A stretch of DNA of 64,000 nt from Frigoribacterium sp. MEB024 (GTDB taxonomy: Bacteria; Actinomycetota; Actinomycetes; Actinomycetales; Microbacteriaceae), in the NCBI RefSeq assembly GCF_000878135.1, contig NZ_JXQZ01000032.1:1-64000 (forward strand), read 5' to 3'. Under the pieces are notes generated by a model. That model had not been told where the DNA came from. It ran no database searches and was given only the letters and a program-made list of their open reading frames with translations. Numbering within the stretch: the stretch's first letter is position 1; the number at the start of each line of letters is the position of its first letter. The position numbers and the translations under genes are program-made. This document shows, piece by piece, positions 8,106-17,124 of the stretch.

Positions 8106-8621
8106 TCATGTCGGTGCGGGGGGCAGCAGCGCCACGGCGAGCGTGGCCACGACGATCGTCGTGGCCAGGACCGAGGTCGTGACGGCGACCCGGCGCAGGG
8201 TCCGCGACCGGCCCGGGCGTGGCCCGACGGTGGCCGACAGCAGGGCCGTCACGGCGAAGGCGGCCGAGGTCAGGCCGACCACGGGCGCCGAGGCCCGTCG
8301 CCCTCGAGCGAGGTCGAGCGGGAACTCGGCGGCTCCCTCGTGCAGTTCGGCCCAGCCCCACGCGACGTACCCGGCGGTGGCCACGGCCGACAGGGCGAGC
8401 GCGAGGGCCGGCCGGTGCGGGATCGGCTCGCGATGGACGTGGACGGCCGGGGGCCCCCGCCGGGGGTGGCGCCTCGGCCGCAGGATCGGGTCGTCGGGGT
8501 CGAGCGTGTCGTCGAGCGGGAGCCGACCCTGCCGGTGGAGCACGATCACCTCGTCGACGGGCCGAGGACGCCTCGAGTACGGCATCTGCTTCTTCGCAGG
8601 GGGCGACACGGTCGTCAGCAT
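8106..8621 (-). CDS. Three-helix membrane protein of unknown function
   Basis: With ATG 8621 the product has 171 residues: a basic, proline-rich cytosolic N-terminus with the phrase EVIVLHRQGRLPLDDTLD, then three hydrophobic segments (about residues 78-97, 115-135, 147-168). The second possible start is ATG 8585, which has AAGAAG upstream; neither start has a strong ribosome site. It lies downstream of nothing and is divergent from the methyltransferase gene. No family is recognised. Confidence 0.6.
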   Translation of the reverse strand: MLTTVSPPAKKQMPYSRRPRPVDEVIVLHRQGRLPLDDTLDPDDPILRPRRHPRRGPPAVHVHREPIPHRPALALALSAVATAGYVAWGWAELHEGAAEFPLDLARGRRASAPVVGLTSAAFAVTALLSATVGPRPGRSRTLRRVAVTTSVLATTIVVATLAVALLPPAPT

Positions 8622-8715
8622 ATCGGTCGTCTGCTCAACGGGGGGCCTCGATGTCGGCGGCCCGAAGTAGTCTTCTCGACGACCGATCCCACCTCGCGAC
8701 ACCCCTAAGGACGAC

Positions 8716-9555
8716 GTGCAACCGACGTACCGCACCGCCAGCGGTCGGCTCTTCCAGGCCGACTGCCTCGAGGTCCTCGCCGAGCTCGACGACGAGTCGG
8801 TCGACCTCGTGTTCGCCGATCCGCCGTTCAACCTGGGCAAGGTCTACGGGGCGGGCATCGACGACTCGCTCGACGAGGACGCCTACCTGGCCTGGTGCCG
8901 CCGGTGGATCGCCGAGTGCGTCCGGGTGCTGAGGCCGGGCGGCTCCTTCTACCTCTTCAACCTCCCCCGCTGGAACATCGAGCTGGGCCACGTGCTCAAC
9001 GGCGAGGGCATGACCTTCCGTCACTGGGTCGCCGTCGACATCAAGTACGGTCTGCCGATCCCGAACAAGCTCTACCCGTCGCACTACTCGCTGCTCTACT
9101 ACAGCAAGGGCAAGCCGTCGCGCTTCGTCCGACCCCGCCTGCCGATCCAGGTCTGCCGTCACTGCGGCCGAGACATCAAGGACTACGGCGGCCACCGCAG
9201 CAAGCTGCACCCCGACGGCATCAACCTGACCGACGTCTGGCTCGACATCCCCCCGGTCCGACACCGGGCGACGAAGACCCGGGGGGCGAACGAGCTCAGC
9301 GAGAAGCTGCTCGAGCGAGTCCTGACCATCAGCTCCGAGCCCGGCGATCTCGTGCTCGACCCCTTCGGCGGGTCGGGCACGACCTACGCCGTGGCCGAGA
9401 AGATGCACCGGCACTGGGTCGGTGCCGAGATCGGCGACGTCCGGCCGATCATCCGTCGTCTCGAGGGCGAGGACGCCCAGGTCGAGCTGCCGGGCCGCGG
9501 AGACACGGGGCGCGGCGACACCGGCCGTGGGGTGACCGCCGGCGCCGAGCGCTAG
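8716..9555 (+). CDS. Orphan DNA adenine methyltransferase (beta class)
   Basis: The 279-residue protein has motif IV DPPF early (FADPPFNLGK, about residues 34-43) and the SAM-binding motif I late (LDPFGGSGTT, about 213-222), the order of beta-class amino-methyltransferases such as CcrM and M.HinfI. DPPF indicates N6-adenine methylation. Between them, in the target-recognition region, CRHCG and GHRSKLH give a C-x2-C-x9-H-x4-H arrangement that could bind zinc. The C-terminus carries GRGDTGRGDTGRG repeats. GTG 8716 follows AAGG. No restriction nuclease is adjacent, so this is an orphan enzyme with a likely regulatory role. Its stop codon is shared with the convergent exporter gene through CTAG. 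Confidence 0.85.
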   Translation: MQPTYRTASGRLFQADCLEVLAELDDESVDLVFADPPFNLGKVYGAGIDDSLDEDAYLAWCRRWIAECVRVLRPGGSFYLFNLPRWNIELGHVLNGEGMTFRHWVAVDIKYGLPIPNKLYPSHYSLLYYSKGKPSRFVRPRLPIQVCRHCGRDIKDYGGHRSKLHPDGINLTDVWLDIPPVRHRATKTRGANELSEKLLERVLTISSEPGDLVLDPFGGSGTTYAVAEKMHRHWVGAEIGDVRPIIRRLEGEDAQVELPGRGDTGRGDTGRGVTAGAER

Positions 9556-11321
9556 CCGCCCGAGGTCCCGGCGTCTGCCGGGGGCTCGGCGGATCGGACC
9601 GGAGTCGAGAGAGCGACCCCGGGGAGGTGCGGTGCCGTGGGGTCCGCGAAGCGCGGGCGCTCCGGGAAGGGTTTCGGCTCCGAGGCCGTCTCGGGGGCGG
9701 ACGGGACCAGGGGGATCGGCGCGGTCACGGGCGTGGGCGCGGCGACCGGCGGCTCCGTGACGGGTGGTGCCGTGACGGGCGCCTCCGCGGCGACCGTCGG
9801 CACGATGACGCTGATCGGCGTCGTGTCCGTGTGCACCGACTGCACGCGCACGCGCTTGGCCCGGCGCAGCCACCGACGGGCGCCCGGGGTTGCGAGCAGG
9901 CTGCCGAGCACGAGTCCGGCGCCGATCGCCAGCGTCGTGAGCATCGAGAACACGAAGTCGACCTCGGCACCGTCGTTGCCGGCCATGAAGTTCAGCAGCG
10001 ACGACGCCACGGCGAGCGACGGCAGCAACGACCCGCAGAAGGCCGGCACCGCGATGACCGTCGCGGCCGTCCGCAGACGTGCCGCGGCCACGGTCGAGAG
10101 CGCACCCAGCAGGGTCGCCGCGACGAAGGTCGCCCCCATCAACGGCAGCCCGAGGTGGCGCAGGGTGAAGAGCGAGACGTTGCCGACCAGGGCGACCCCG
10201 ATCGTGATCGGGATCATGCGGGCGGTCGACCCCTGGGCGATCGAGTTGGCCGACGCCGCGGCGAAGCTCGAGATGAGCGAGAGCCAGAGGGGCAGCGCCT
10301 GCAGCGTGATGTTCGTCGGGTCGACCTCGATGTCCGCGAACCGTGCGGTCACGGCGAGTCCGGCCGGGATGCCGCACACGACCCCGGCGACGATCAGCCC
10401 GATCACCAGGGCGCGGCCGACCGCCATCGACCGGAAGCCCGAGATCGCGTCCTGGGCCCAGGTGACGATCGTGGGGTGCGGCAGGACGAGGACGACCACG
10501 GCCGCGACCAACGCCGCCGCGCCTCCCGGGGTCAGCAGCCCCGCCCAGATGCCGAGCGTTCCGAGTGCGGCGGTGGACGCGGCCTGCAGGCCGATGACGA
10601 AGAACTGGGGGATGCCGCGGGCGCTGAGCCCTCGACCGGACGTCATGATGCCGATCATCACCACGAAGGCGCCGACGGCGGCCTGCCACGTGCCGCCGGC
10701 CTGCAGCGTCACGGAGACGCCCAGCAGACCCATCGCCAGGTCGGTCAGCCACGACGGCCACCGGGGCGGGGACTTCAACACCTCGACGAGGCCGGCCACC
10801 GCCTCGGTCATGTCGCGGTCGTCGTGCAGCAGGTCGTCGACGATCTGGTAGACCCTCGACAGCCGGTGCAGGTTCGAGCCCTCGGCGTAGATGACCCGGG
10901 TCTTGACCAACGGGTTGACGCCGGCCGGGGCGTACTGGATGGTGATCGCCGTGCCCGTGATGTCGAGTTCGAGCGGGGCCAGGTTCCATTTGGTGCTCAC
11001 GGCCACGATCGCGACCTCGGTGCTGCGGACGTCGGCACCCGACGACAGCATGACGTCGCCCAGGTCGAGGCAGAAGTCGACGATCTGTCGGGGCGAGTAG
11101 AGGTCGCCGCCGATGCCGTGCTCGGGCGTCGTGCCCTCGTAGATGGTGCCGCGCAGTCGTGCCCGGACGTCGCGCAGTTCGTGCTGGTTGACCAGTCGCG
11201 ACTGGGCGGGCCCCTTCGGCCTGGCCTTCGGGGCCTTGGGCACCCGAGGAGGCCGAGGCCTCACCGGAGTGGGCCGCTCAGGGCGCCTGGCGTCCGACAC
11301 GCTGACCTCTTCCTCGCTCAT
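9552..11321 (-). CDS. thrE: ThrE-family threonine/serine exporter
   Basis: The 589-residue protein has a cytosolic N-terminal ThrE domain (about residues 60-200, with LCLDLGDVMLSSGAD-like FCLDLGDVMLSSGADVRSTE and a THLYRLSR-like NLHRLSRV stretch), followed by about ten membrane helices (about 200-460) and a long proline/valine-rich C-terminal tail. This single-chain layout is that of Corynebacterium glutamicum ThrE, which exports threonine and serine with proton motive force. ATG 11321 is the only start fitting the domain. A TAGACT box on the minus strand near 11376 may be its promoter. The stop overlaps that of the methyltransferase on the other strand by four bases. Confidence 0.85.
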   Translation of the reverse strand: MSEEEVSVSDARRPERPTPVRPRPPRVPKAPKARPKGPAQSRLVNQHELRDVRARLRGTIYEGTTPEHGIGGDLYSPRQIVDFCLDLGDVMLSSGADVRSTEVAIVAVSTKWNLAPLELDITGTAITIQYAPAGVNPLVKTRVIYAEGSNLHRLSRVYQIVDDLLHDDRDMTEAVAGLVEVLKSPPRWPSWLTDLAMGLLGVSVTLQAGGTWQAAVGAFVVMIGIMTSGRGLSARGIPQFFVIGLQAASTAALGTLGIWAGLLTPGGAAALVAAVVVLVLPHPTIVTWAQDAISGFRSMAVGRALVIGLIVAGVVCGIPAGLAVTARFADIEVDPTNITLQALPLWLSLISSFAAASANSIAQGSTARMIPITIGVALVGNVSLFTLRHLGLPLMGATFVAATLLGALSTVAAARLRTAATVIAVPAFCGSLLPSLAVASSLLNFMAGNDGAEVDFVFSMLTTLAIGAGLVLGSLLATPGARRWLRRAKRVRVQSVHTDTTPISVIVPTVAAEAPVTAPPVTEPPVAAPTPVTAPIPLVPSAPETASEPKPFPERPRFADPTAPHLPGVALSTPVRSAEPPADAGTSGG

Positions 11322-11430
11322 GACCGGTCGGGCCGGGGCGCCGCCGAGGCGGTCCCGCGGACCCGTCCGTCGAGTCTAGGAGGCGCGGCGCCGGGCGTCC
11401 GGGCCCGTCGCGTCGAGCAGGTCGTCGGCC

Positions 11431-11979
11431 CTAGGACGCGTGGTCGGCGTCGTCGTCGTCGCCCCGCTCGGCCCGCGGCTCGCCCGCGTCGCCCCGCTCG
11501 CGTCCGGCGTCGGCCATGTCGCGGTGACCGAGGTCGGTTCGCGTGGGCGCATCGTCCCCGTCGCGCTCGGCGGCATGGGCCCGGGCGTCGCGTTCGGCCT
11601 GCGCGACGAGCTCGGGGTCGTCGTCCATCTCGTCCTGTCCGCCGGCGAAGGGCGACTGCGTCTGGGCCACGATGGCCTGCGAGGTCGAGCCGAGGATCAC
11701 CCCCGGGTCGACTCCCTTCTCGTGGGCGAGGGCGGCGGTGAGGCCGGCCGCGAGGCTGCCTCCGGCGGTGCCGAGGGTCGCCATGACGTCCTCCTGTCGA
11801 GGCGTCAGCGGTTCGTCGGTCAGCTCGGCGACGACCTCGCGGAGGTTCTCGTCGCTGGCCTCGACGGCCTCGGGGTCGCCCTGCGTGATGGCCGCGGCCT
11901 GGGACACGATGGCGAGCGCGAGAGCGGCCGCCTCGTCCTCGGGCGTTCGACCGGTGGGCTCGTTCGTATCCTGATCCAT
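11431..11979 (-). CDS. Acidic protein of unknown function
   Basis: The 182-residue protein starts MDQDTNEPTG and is very acidic. Residues 1-105 hold predicted helices with an alanine-rich stretch (LGTAGGSLAAGLTAALAHEKG); the C-terminal 75 residues are low-complexity Asp/Arg/Glu. No signal peptide or membrane helix is visible. ATG 11979 is supported by TACGGT exactly six bases upstream, a leaderless pattern. It runs in the same direction as the exporter gene, about 110 bases before it. No family recognised. Confidence 0.6.
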   Translation of the reverse strand: MDQDTNEPTGRTPEDEAAALALAIVSQAAAITQGDPEAVEASDENLREVVAELTDEPLTPRQEDVMATLGTAGGSLAAGLTAALAHEKGVDPGVILGSTSQAIVAQTQSPFAGGQDEMDDDPELVAQAERDARAHAAERDGDDAPTRTDLGHRDMADAGRERGDAGEPRAERGDDDDADHAS

Positions 11980-11985
11980 GGGCCG

Positions 11986-11991
11986 ACCGTA
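11986..11991 (-). promoter_or_regulatory. -10 box of leaderless gene at 11979
   Basis: TACGGT on the minus strand is followed by CGGCCC and the ATG at 11979. Confidence 0.5.
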
Positions 11992-12091
11992 CGCCCGCGC
12001 CTCGGGGGTCCTGTCAGACGGGAGGCGCGGGGTACGTCGCGTGGACACGCCGACCGGGAATGCCGGGAGGCGCGAACGGCTTGGACCACGG

Positions 12092-13213
12092 ATGAGCACC
12101 ACCGAGACCCCCCAGACCGACAGCACGCAGTCCGCCGCCGGAACCGTTCCCGGCACCGCCCTCGTGGTGGGCGCCAGCGGCATCACCGGCACCGCCCTCG
12201 TCGAGCAGTTGACGCGCGACGGGTGGGACGTCCTCGCCCTCTCGCGCCGCGCCTCCTCGTCCGCCGGGGTGACGGGCATCGCCGCCGACCTGACGAGCGC
12301 CGAGAGCCTGCGCACCGCGCTGGCCGACGCGAAGCCGACGCACGTGTTCTTCGCCGCGTGGCAGAAGCGCGACACCGAGGCCGAGAACATCGCGGTGAAC
12401 GGCGCGATGGTCCGCGACCTGCTGGCCGCTCTCGACCACGCCCCGGTGCGGCACGTGTCGCTCGTCACGGGGCTGAAGCACTACCTCGGCCCGTTCGAGG
12501 CCTACGGCACGGGGAACATGCCCGACACGCCCTTCCACGAGGACGAGGAGCGCCTGCCCTACCCGAACTTCTACTACGCACAAGAGGACGAACTCTTCGC
12601 CGCCGCCGAGCGCCAGGGGTTCACCTGGTCGGTGCACCGCTCGCACACCGTCATCGGGTTCGCCGTGGGCAACGCCATGAACATGGGGCTGACCATCGCC
12701 GTGCAGGCCGCGCTGAGCAAGCGCCTCGGTCGTCCCTTCGTCTTCCCCGGCAGTGAGACCCAGTGGAACTCGCTCGTCGACGTCACCGACGCGGGCGTCC
12801 TCGCCGAGCAGATGATCTGGGCCGCGACCGACCCGGCGGGTGCCGACGAGCCGTTCAACATCGTCAACGGCGACGTCTTCCGGTGGCGTTGGCTGTGGCC
12901 CCGTCTCGCCGGCCACCTCGGCATCGACCCGGCCCTCGTCGAGGGCTTCGAGGGCGAGCCCCGACCGCTCGAGCAGCAGATGGTCGGCCTTGAGCAGGAG
13001 TGGCGGGACCTCGTCGCCGAGCACGACCTCGCCGAGCCCGAGCTGTCGCGGGTCGCCTCGTGGTGGCACACCGACGGCGACCTCGGCCGTGACATCGAGG
13101 TCGTCACCGACATGGGCAAGGCCCGCGACGCCGGCTTCACCCGGTACCGCCGCACCGAGCAGGCGTTCGTCGACCTGTTCGAGCGCTACCGCGCCGCCCG
13201 CCTCATCCCGTAG
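12092..13213 (+). CDS. PRISE-like SDR oxidoreductase
   Basis: The 373-residue protein has an N-terminal NAD(P)-binding motif GASGITG (about residues 26-32) and phrases typical of the PRISE group of atypical short-chain dehydrogenases: TGLKHYLGPFEAYG, FYYAQEDELF (the YxxxE-type active-site stretch) and SVHRSHTVIGFAVGNAMN. Plant members are progesterone 5-beta-reductases and iridoid synthases that reduce activated C=C bonds; bacterial members have the same enone reductase activity in vitro. The natural substrate here is unknown. ATG 12092 is the first start in frame with the Rossmann fold. An inverted pair of GGAGGCGCGG copies follows the gene. Confidence 0.8.
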   Translation: MSTTETPQTDSTQSAAGTVPGTALVVGASGITGTALVEQLTRDGWDVLALSRRASSSAGVTGIAADLTSAESLRTALADAKPTHVFFAAWQKRDTEAENIAVNGAMVRDLLAALDHAPVRHVSLVTGLKHYLGPFEAYGTGNMPDTPFHEDEERLPYPNFYYAQEDELFAAAERQGFTWSVHRSHTVIGFAVGNAMNMGLTIAVQAALSKRLGRPFVFPGSETQWNSLVDVTDAGVLAEQMIWAATDPAGADEPFNIVNGDVFRWRWLWPRLAGHLGIDPALVEGFEGEPRPLEQQMVGLEQEWRDLVAEHDLAEPELSRVASWWHTDGDLGRDIEVVTDMGKARDAGFTRYRRTEQAFVDLFERYRAARLIP

Positions 13214-13225
13214 GCCGAGGCGCCG

Positions 13226-13267
13226 AGGAGGCGCGGTGCCGGTGACGAGACCGGCGTCGCGCCTCCT
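13226..13267. terminator. Hairpin built from an inverted repeat-family pair
   Basis: AGGAGGCGCG (13226-13235) pairs with CGCGCCTCCT (13258-13267); inside it GCCGGT pairs with ACCGGC. It lies between the convergent reductase and permease genes, so it probably terminates both. Confidence 0.6.
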
Positions 13268-13315
13268 GCGTCCTCGACCCGTGCCTCCCGCACTCCCTTC
13301 GAGGTCGCGGGCCCT

Positions 13316-14788
13316 CTACGCCCCGGGGTCGGCTCGCTCGGCGTCCGCGATCGCGTCGCTCGGCACCGGCCGGCCCCGACGTGACAGGAACGTCACGAGC
13401 CAGAGCACCACCCCGATCGCGAGCAGGCCGCCGGCGATCGTGTACTGCTCGGCGCCGCGTCCGGAGGACACAGGCAGCACGAGCCAGAGGCAGGCCACGA
13501 CGCCGATGATCGGAAGCACCGTGCCCGCCCGGAAGTGGTCGTGCGTCACCGTGTCGCGCCGCAACACGAGGACGACGACGTTGACCAGGGCGAACACCGT
13601 CAGCAGCAGCAGGGACGTCGTGCCGCCGAGCACGGCCACGATCGGGGACTCGGGCGACAGCGAGACGTAGCCGATCAGCACCAGGCTAAGCGCCGTCGTG
13701 AAGACGATCGCCGCCCACGGGGTCTGCCGCTTCCGGTGCACCTTGCCGAGGAAGCCCGGCAGCACGCCCTGCTTGCTCATGCCGTAGAGCAGTCGGCTGG
13801 CCATCATCATGTTGATCAGGGCGCTGTTCGCGACGGCGAACATCGAGATGAACGGCAGCAGCTTCCCGATCGGGAAGTCCGGTGCGGCGGTGTTCACCAC
13901 CGTGACCAACGGAGTCTCGTTGTCGGCCAGCTCGCCGATCGGGACGATCGCCACGGCGCAGATCGAGACGAGCACGTAGATCACCGCGGTGATGCCGAGC
14001 CCGGTCAGCATCACCTTCGGGAAGATGCGGCTCGGGTCCTTCGTCTCCTCCGCCATGTTGACCGAGTCCTCGAAGCCGACCATGGCGAAGAACGCCAGCG
14101 ACGTCGCCGTGCTGACGCTCAGGAGCAGCGACTTGTCACCGGCCGTCTCGAACAGCACGACCTGGCCCCAGTCGGCGTTGCCGCCGGCGATGAACCAGAA
14201 CCCGATCAGGATCACCATGACGAGGCCCGAGAGCTCGATCAGGGTGAGCACGACGTTCGCCTTGACGCTCTCGCTGACCCCGCGGAAGTTCACGGCCATC
14301 ACGAGCAGCATGAACGCCATCGCGATCAGCATCACGGCCGAGTTCGACAGCTCGACGCCGATGCCCGCCGCCAGGTTGGCCGCGAATGCCCGGGACGCCG
14401 TCGACGCGCTCGTGATGCCCGAACACATCACCACGAAGCAGACGATGAACGTCACGAAGTGGATGCCGAACGCCTTGTGCACGTAGAGGGCCGCGCCCGC
14501 GGTCTGCGGGTACTTCGTCACGAGCTCGAGGTACGAGAACGCCGTCATCAGCGCCACGGCGAACGCGATCAGGAACGGCAGCCAGGCCGCACCGCCGACC
14601 TCGGCCGCGACCTGCCCGGTCAGGGCGTAGACCCCCGTGCCCAGGATGTCGCCGACGATGAAGAGCAGCAGCAGCTTCGGGCCGATGGCCCGCTTCAGCT
14701 CGGTAGGACTCTCACCCGTGTCGGTCGTGGGGGGCTGGGCCTGGTTCGCGGACCGTGGGTTCGGGGGCTGCTGGTTCGTCGTCGACAT
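13316..14788 (-). CDS. APC-family amino acid permease
   Basis: The 490-residue protein starts at ATG 14788 behind GGAGGT with four bases between. After a hydrophilic Pro/Gln-rich N-terminus it opens with the APC signature region LLLLFIVGDILGTGVYALTG (about residues 35-55; the GTG break of helix 1) and has about 12-13 membrane helices. MVGFEDSVNMAEETKDPSR in the middle is the helix 6 region of the family. These carriers import amino acids or related amines with protons. The exact substrate cannot be read. Convergent with the reductase gene. Confidence 0.85.
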   Translation of the reverse strand: MSTTNQQPPNPRSANQAQPPTTDTGESPTELKRAIGPKLLLLFIVGDILGTGVYALTGQVAAEVGGAAWLPFLIAFAVALMTAFSYLELVTKYPQTAGAALYVHKAFGIHFVTFIVCFVVMCSGITSASTASRAFAANLAAGIGVELSNSAVMLIAMAFMLLVMAVNFRGVSESVKANVVLTLIELSGLVMVILIGFWFIAGGNADWGQVVLFETAGDKSLLLSVSTATSLAFFAMVGFEDSVNMAEETKDPSRIFPKVMLTGLGITAVIYVLVSICAVAIVPIGELADNETPLVTVVNTAAPDFPIGKLLPFISMFAVANSALINMMMASRLLYGMSKQGVLPGFLGKVHRKRQTPWAAIVFTTALSLVLIGYVSLSPESPIVAVLGGTTSLLLLTVFALVNVVVLVLRRDTVTHDHFRAGTVLPIIGVVACLWLVLPVSSGRGAEQYTIAGGLLAIGVVLWLVTFLSRRGRPVPSDAIADAERADPGA

Positions 14789-14969
14789 GCTGACCTCCGG
14801 GGCGCATCGGTGTGTCTCGGGCGTTCCGGTCATCCTGCTCCGGTCGTCGTGGCGAAGGAAGAGGCGGCCGCACATCGTCACGGCCCCGAAACGTGGGAGG
14901 GCGTCCACACGACGGCGAGGAGGCGCGGCCGGCACCCGGGGACGCAGGCCGTTCCCGAGCCACGCGTCG

Positions 14970-14975
14970 TACCCT
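14970..14975 (+). promoter_or_regulatory. -10 box of leaderless molybdo-oxidoreductase gene
   Basis: TACCCT is followed by GAGCCC and ATG 14982, with no ribosome binding site. Confidence 0.5.
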
Positions 14976-14981
14976 GAGCCC

Positions 14982-16637
14982 ATGTCGGTCCGCCTGTCCC
15001 CACCCGAGTCGGCGACGCCCGGCCCCGTCCCCTCGCCCGGGCCCGGCGACCCGATGACCCCCCGCGCCGCCGGACTGTGGGCCGCACTCGCCGGAGTCGT
15101 GTCGATGGCCGCGTTCCTCGCCGCCGCCGAGGTCGTCGCCCTCGTCACCGGACCCACCGGCAGCCCGCTCTTCGCCGTCGGCTCCGCCGTCATCGACCTC
15201 GCCCCCGCCGGCGTCAAGGACACGATGGTGTCGCTGTTCGGCACCGGCGACAAGGTCGCCCTCTTCGTGCTGATGGGCGTGCTGCTCGTCGTCATCACCG
15301 GCGCGGCCGGCTACGGCGAGTACCGCCGTCAGCCGATCGGCAAGATCGCCTTCGTGGCGGGCGGGGCGCTCGCCGTGATCGCGGTCCTGACCCGCGCGGA
15401 CGCCGGCCAGGTGGACGCCATCCCGAGCCTCGTCGGCACCTTCGCGGCCGTGCTGCTCGTCGACAAGGTCGCCTCGCGCCTCCGTCGGTGGGTCCGTTCG
15501 ACGTCGCCCGGGTGGGCCGAGCAGACGCAGCCCGTCCCGCCGCTGCGCGGGCCCGGACTCGAGCGCCGGTCGTTCCTGACCTACACGGTGGTGGCCGGCG
15601 TGGCCGCGGTCGTCGTCGGCACGGGGGCGCGCGTGGTGAACGCGGGCCGCGCGAACGCGGCGGCGCTGCGACGTGCCCTGACGCTGCCCCGCGCGAGCGT
15701 GACCGAGGCCGCGGTGCCGGCCGGCGCCTCCTTGGACGTCGACGGCATCACCCCGTACGTGACGCCCAACGCCGACTTCTACCGCATCGACACGGCCCTG
15801 CAGGTGCCCTCGATCGACCCGGCCGACTGGAGCCTGCGCATCCACGGTCTGGTCGACCGCGAGGTGTCGATCACGTTCGACGAGCTGCTGGCCCTGCCGC
15901 TCGAGGAGCACATGGCGACCCTCAGCTGCGTCTCGAACGACGTCGGCGGCGACCTCATCGGCAACGCGCTCTGGCTCGGTTACCCGATCCGCTCGCTGCT
16001 CGAGCGCGCGGGCCCGAACGGCGGCGCCGACATGGTGCTCTCGCGCAGCATCGACGGCTTCTCGGCGGGCACCCCGCTCGACGTGCTGCAGGACGAGGGC
16101 ACGGACGCGCTGCTCGCGGTCGGCATGAACGGCCAGCCGCTGCCGATCGAGCACGGCTTCCCGGTGCGGATGGTCGTGCCCGGCCTGTTCGGCTACGTGT
16201 CGGCGACCAAGTGGGTCGTCGAGATGGAGGTCACCCGTTTCGCGGACGCCGAGGGCTACTGGACGCCCCGCGGTTGGGACGCCCTGGGGCCGGTCAAGCT
16301 CGAGTCGCGCATCGACGTGCCCCGTGACGGGGGATCGGTGGACGCGGGGACGGTGTCGATCGCGGGCGTGGCCTGGCAGCCGCACACCGGGGTCGAGGCG
16401 GTCCAGGTGCGCGTCGACGGCGGCTCGTGGCTCGACGCGACGCTGGCCGACTCGGTGTCGGCCGACACCTGGCGCCAGTGGGTCTACCGCTGGGACGCCG
16501 GGTCGGCCGGATCGGGGTCGCACACCATCGACGTGCGGGCGCAGGGCGCGGACGGCACCTGGCAGCCCGAGGCGTACGTCCAGCCGGCTCCGAACGGGGC
16601 CGAGGGGTGGCACCGCGTGACCGTCGACGTCGCCTGA
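14982..16637 (+). CDS. Membrane-anchored molybdopterin oxidoreductase (sulfite oxidase family)
   Basis: The 551-residue protein has an N-terminal part with about four membrane helices (residues 25-180), then an internal Tat-like sequence ERRSFLTYTVVAG before a further hydrophobic helix, and an outer domain from about residue 240. That domain has the oxidoreductase molybdopterin-binding fold: TPNADFYRIDTAL, then LSCVSNDVGG whose Cys is the expected molybdenum ligand, and GFPVRMVVPGLFGY. A C-terminal Mo-co dimerisation (immunoglobulin-like) domain follows (SIAGVAWQPHTGVEAVQV). The catalytic part should lie outside the cell, tethered by its own membrane domain. The physiological substrate is unknown. 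Start fixed by the promoter spacing at 14970. Confidence 0.85.
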   Translation: MSVRLSPPESATPGPVPSPGPGDPMTPRAAGLWAALAGVVSMAAFLAAAEVVALVTGPTGSPLFAVGSAVIDLAPAGVKDTMVSLFGTGDKVALFVLMGVLLVVITGAAGYGEYRRQPIGKIAFVAGGALAVIAVLTRADAGQVDAIPSLVGTFAAVLLVDKVASRLRRWVRSTSPGWAEQTQPVPPLRGPGLERRSFLTYTVVAGVAAVVVGTGARVVNAGRANAAALRRALTLPRASVTEAAVPAGASLDVDGITPYVTPNADFYRIDTALQVPSIDPADWSLRIHGLVDREVSITFDELLALPLEEHMATLSCVSNDVGGDLIGNALWLGYPIRSLLERAGPNGGADMVLSRSIDGFSAGTPLDVLQDEGTDALLAVGMNGQPLPIEHGFPVRMVVPGLFGYVSATKWVVEMEVTRFADAEGYWTPRGWDALGPVKLESRIDVPRDGGSVDAGTVSIAGVAWQPHTGVEAVQVRVDGGSWLDATLADSVSADTWRQWVYRWDAGSAGSGSHTIDVRAQGADGTWQPEAYVQPAPNGAEGWHRVTVDVA

Positions 16638-16735
16638 CCCGGCGGACGAGGAGGCGCGGGTGCCAGGGTGGGAGGTCGCGGCCCGTCCGCCGCGCGACCC
16701 GCTCCCGGGGTCGCCGCCCGATCGAAGGAACCACC

Positions 16736-17035
16736 ATGCCCACCACCGTCCACCTCGAGATCCACGTCGACCCCGCCCGGCTCGACCTCGCCCACGAGAT
16801 CGCTCGCGAGACCCTCGTCGCCACGCGCGCCTGGCCCGGCTGCGAAGGGCTCGAGGTGCTGATCGACGACGCCGACCCGTCGGTCATGATCGTCGTCGAG
16901 ACCTGGGCGTCGTCGGCCGACCACGACGCCTACGTCGCGTGGCGGGCCACTCCCGAGGGGGCCAACCGCCTGCCCGAGGTGCTGCTCGCCCCGCCGACCA
17001 CCCGCACCTTCGCCGAGACGGTGCCGCTGGCCTGA
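16736..17035 (+). CDS. Antibiotic biosynthesis monooxygenase (ABM) domain protein
   Basis: The 99-residue protein is a single ABM-type ferredoxin-like domain: first strand TVHLEIHVDP, helix, ARLDLAHEIARETLVATRAWPGCEGLEVLID and then VMIVVETWASSADHDAYVAWR, the WxSxxxHxxY pattern of the family. Members are cofactor-free monooxygenases, haem-degrading enzymes or YgiN-like quinone enzymes; the haem-ligand features of IsdG are not evident. GAAGGAA seven bases upstream supports ATG 16736. Nearest neighbour is the molybdo-oxidoreductase, about 100 bases upstream in the same direction. Confidence 0.8.
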   Translation: MPTTVHLEIHVDPARLDLAHEIARETLVATRAWPGCEGLEVLIDDADPSVMIVVETWASSADHDAYVAWRATPEGANRLPEVLLAPPTTRTFAETVPLA

Positions 17036-17054
17036 CGCCCGTCCTCCCGCGACG

Positions 17055-17094
17055 ACGGGCGCGTTCGACGGGCGCGGTCGTCGAACTCGCCCGT
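17055..17094. terminator. 15-bp bidirectional hairpin
   Basis: ACGGGCGCGTTCGAC (17055-17069) pairs with GTCGAACTCGCCCGT (17080-17094) with one mismatch. It lies between the convergent ABM gene and the SNF2 helicase gene. Confidence 0.65.
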
Positions 17095-17124
17095 CCCCGT
17101 CGGGCGACACGACACCGACCCGCG

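Noticed and set aside
8895-11741. A 948-codon plus-strand frame across the methyltransferase and exporter genes.
   Set aside because: No protein-like composition; both recognised genes lie in other frames.
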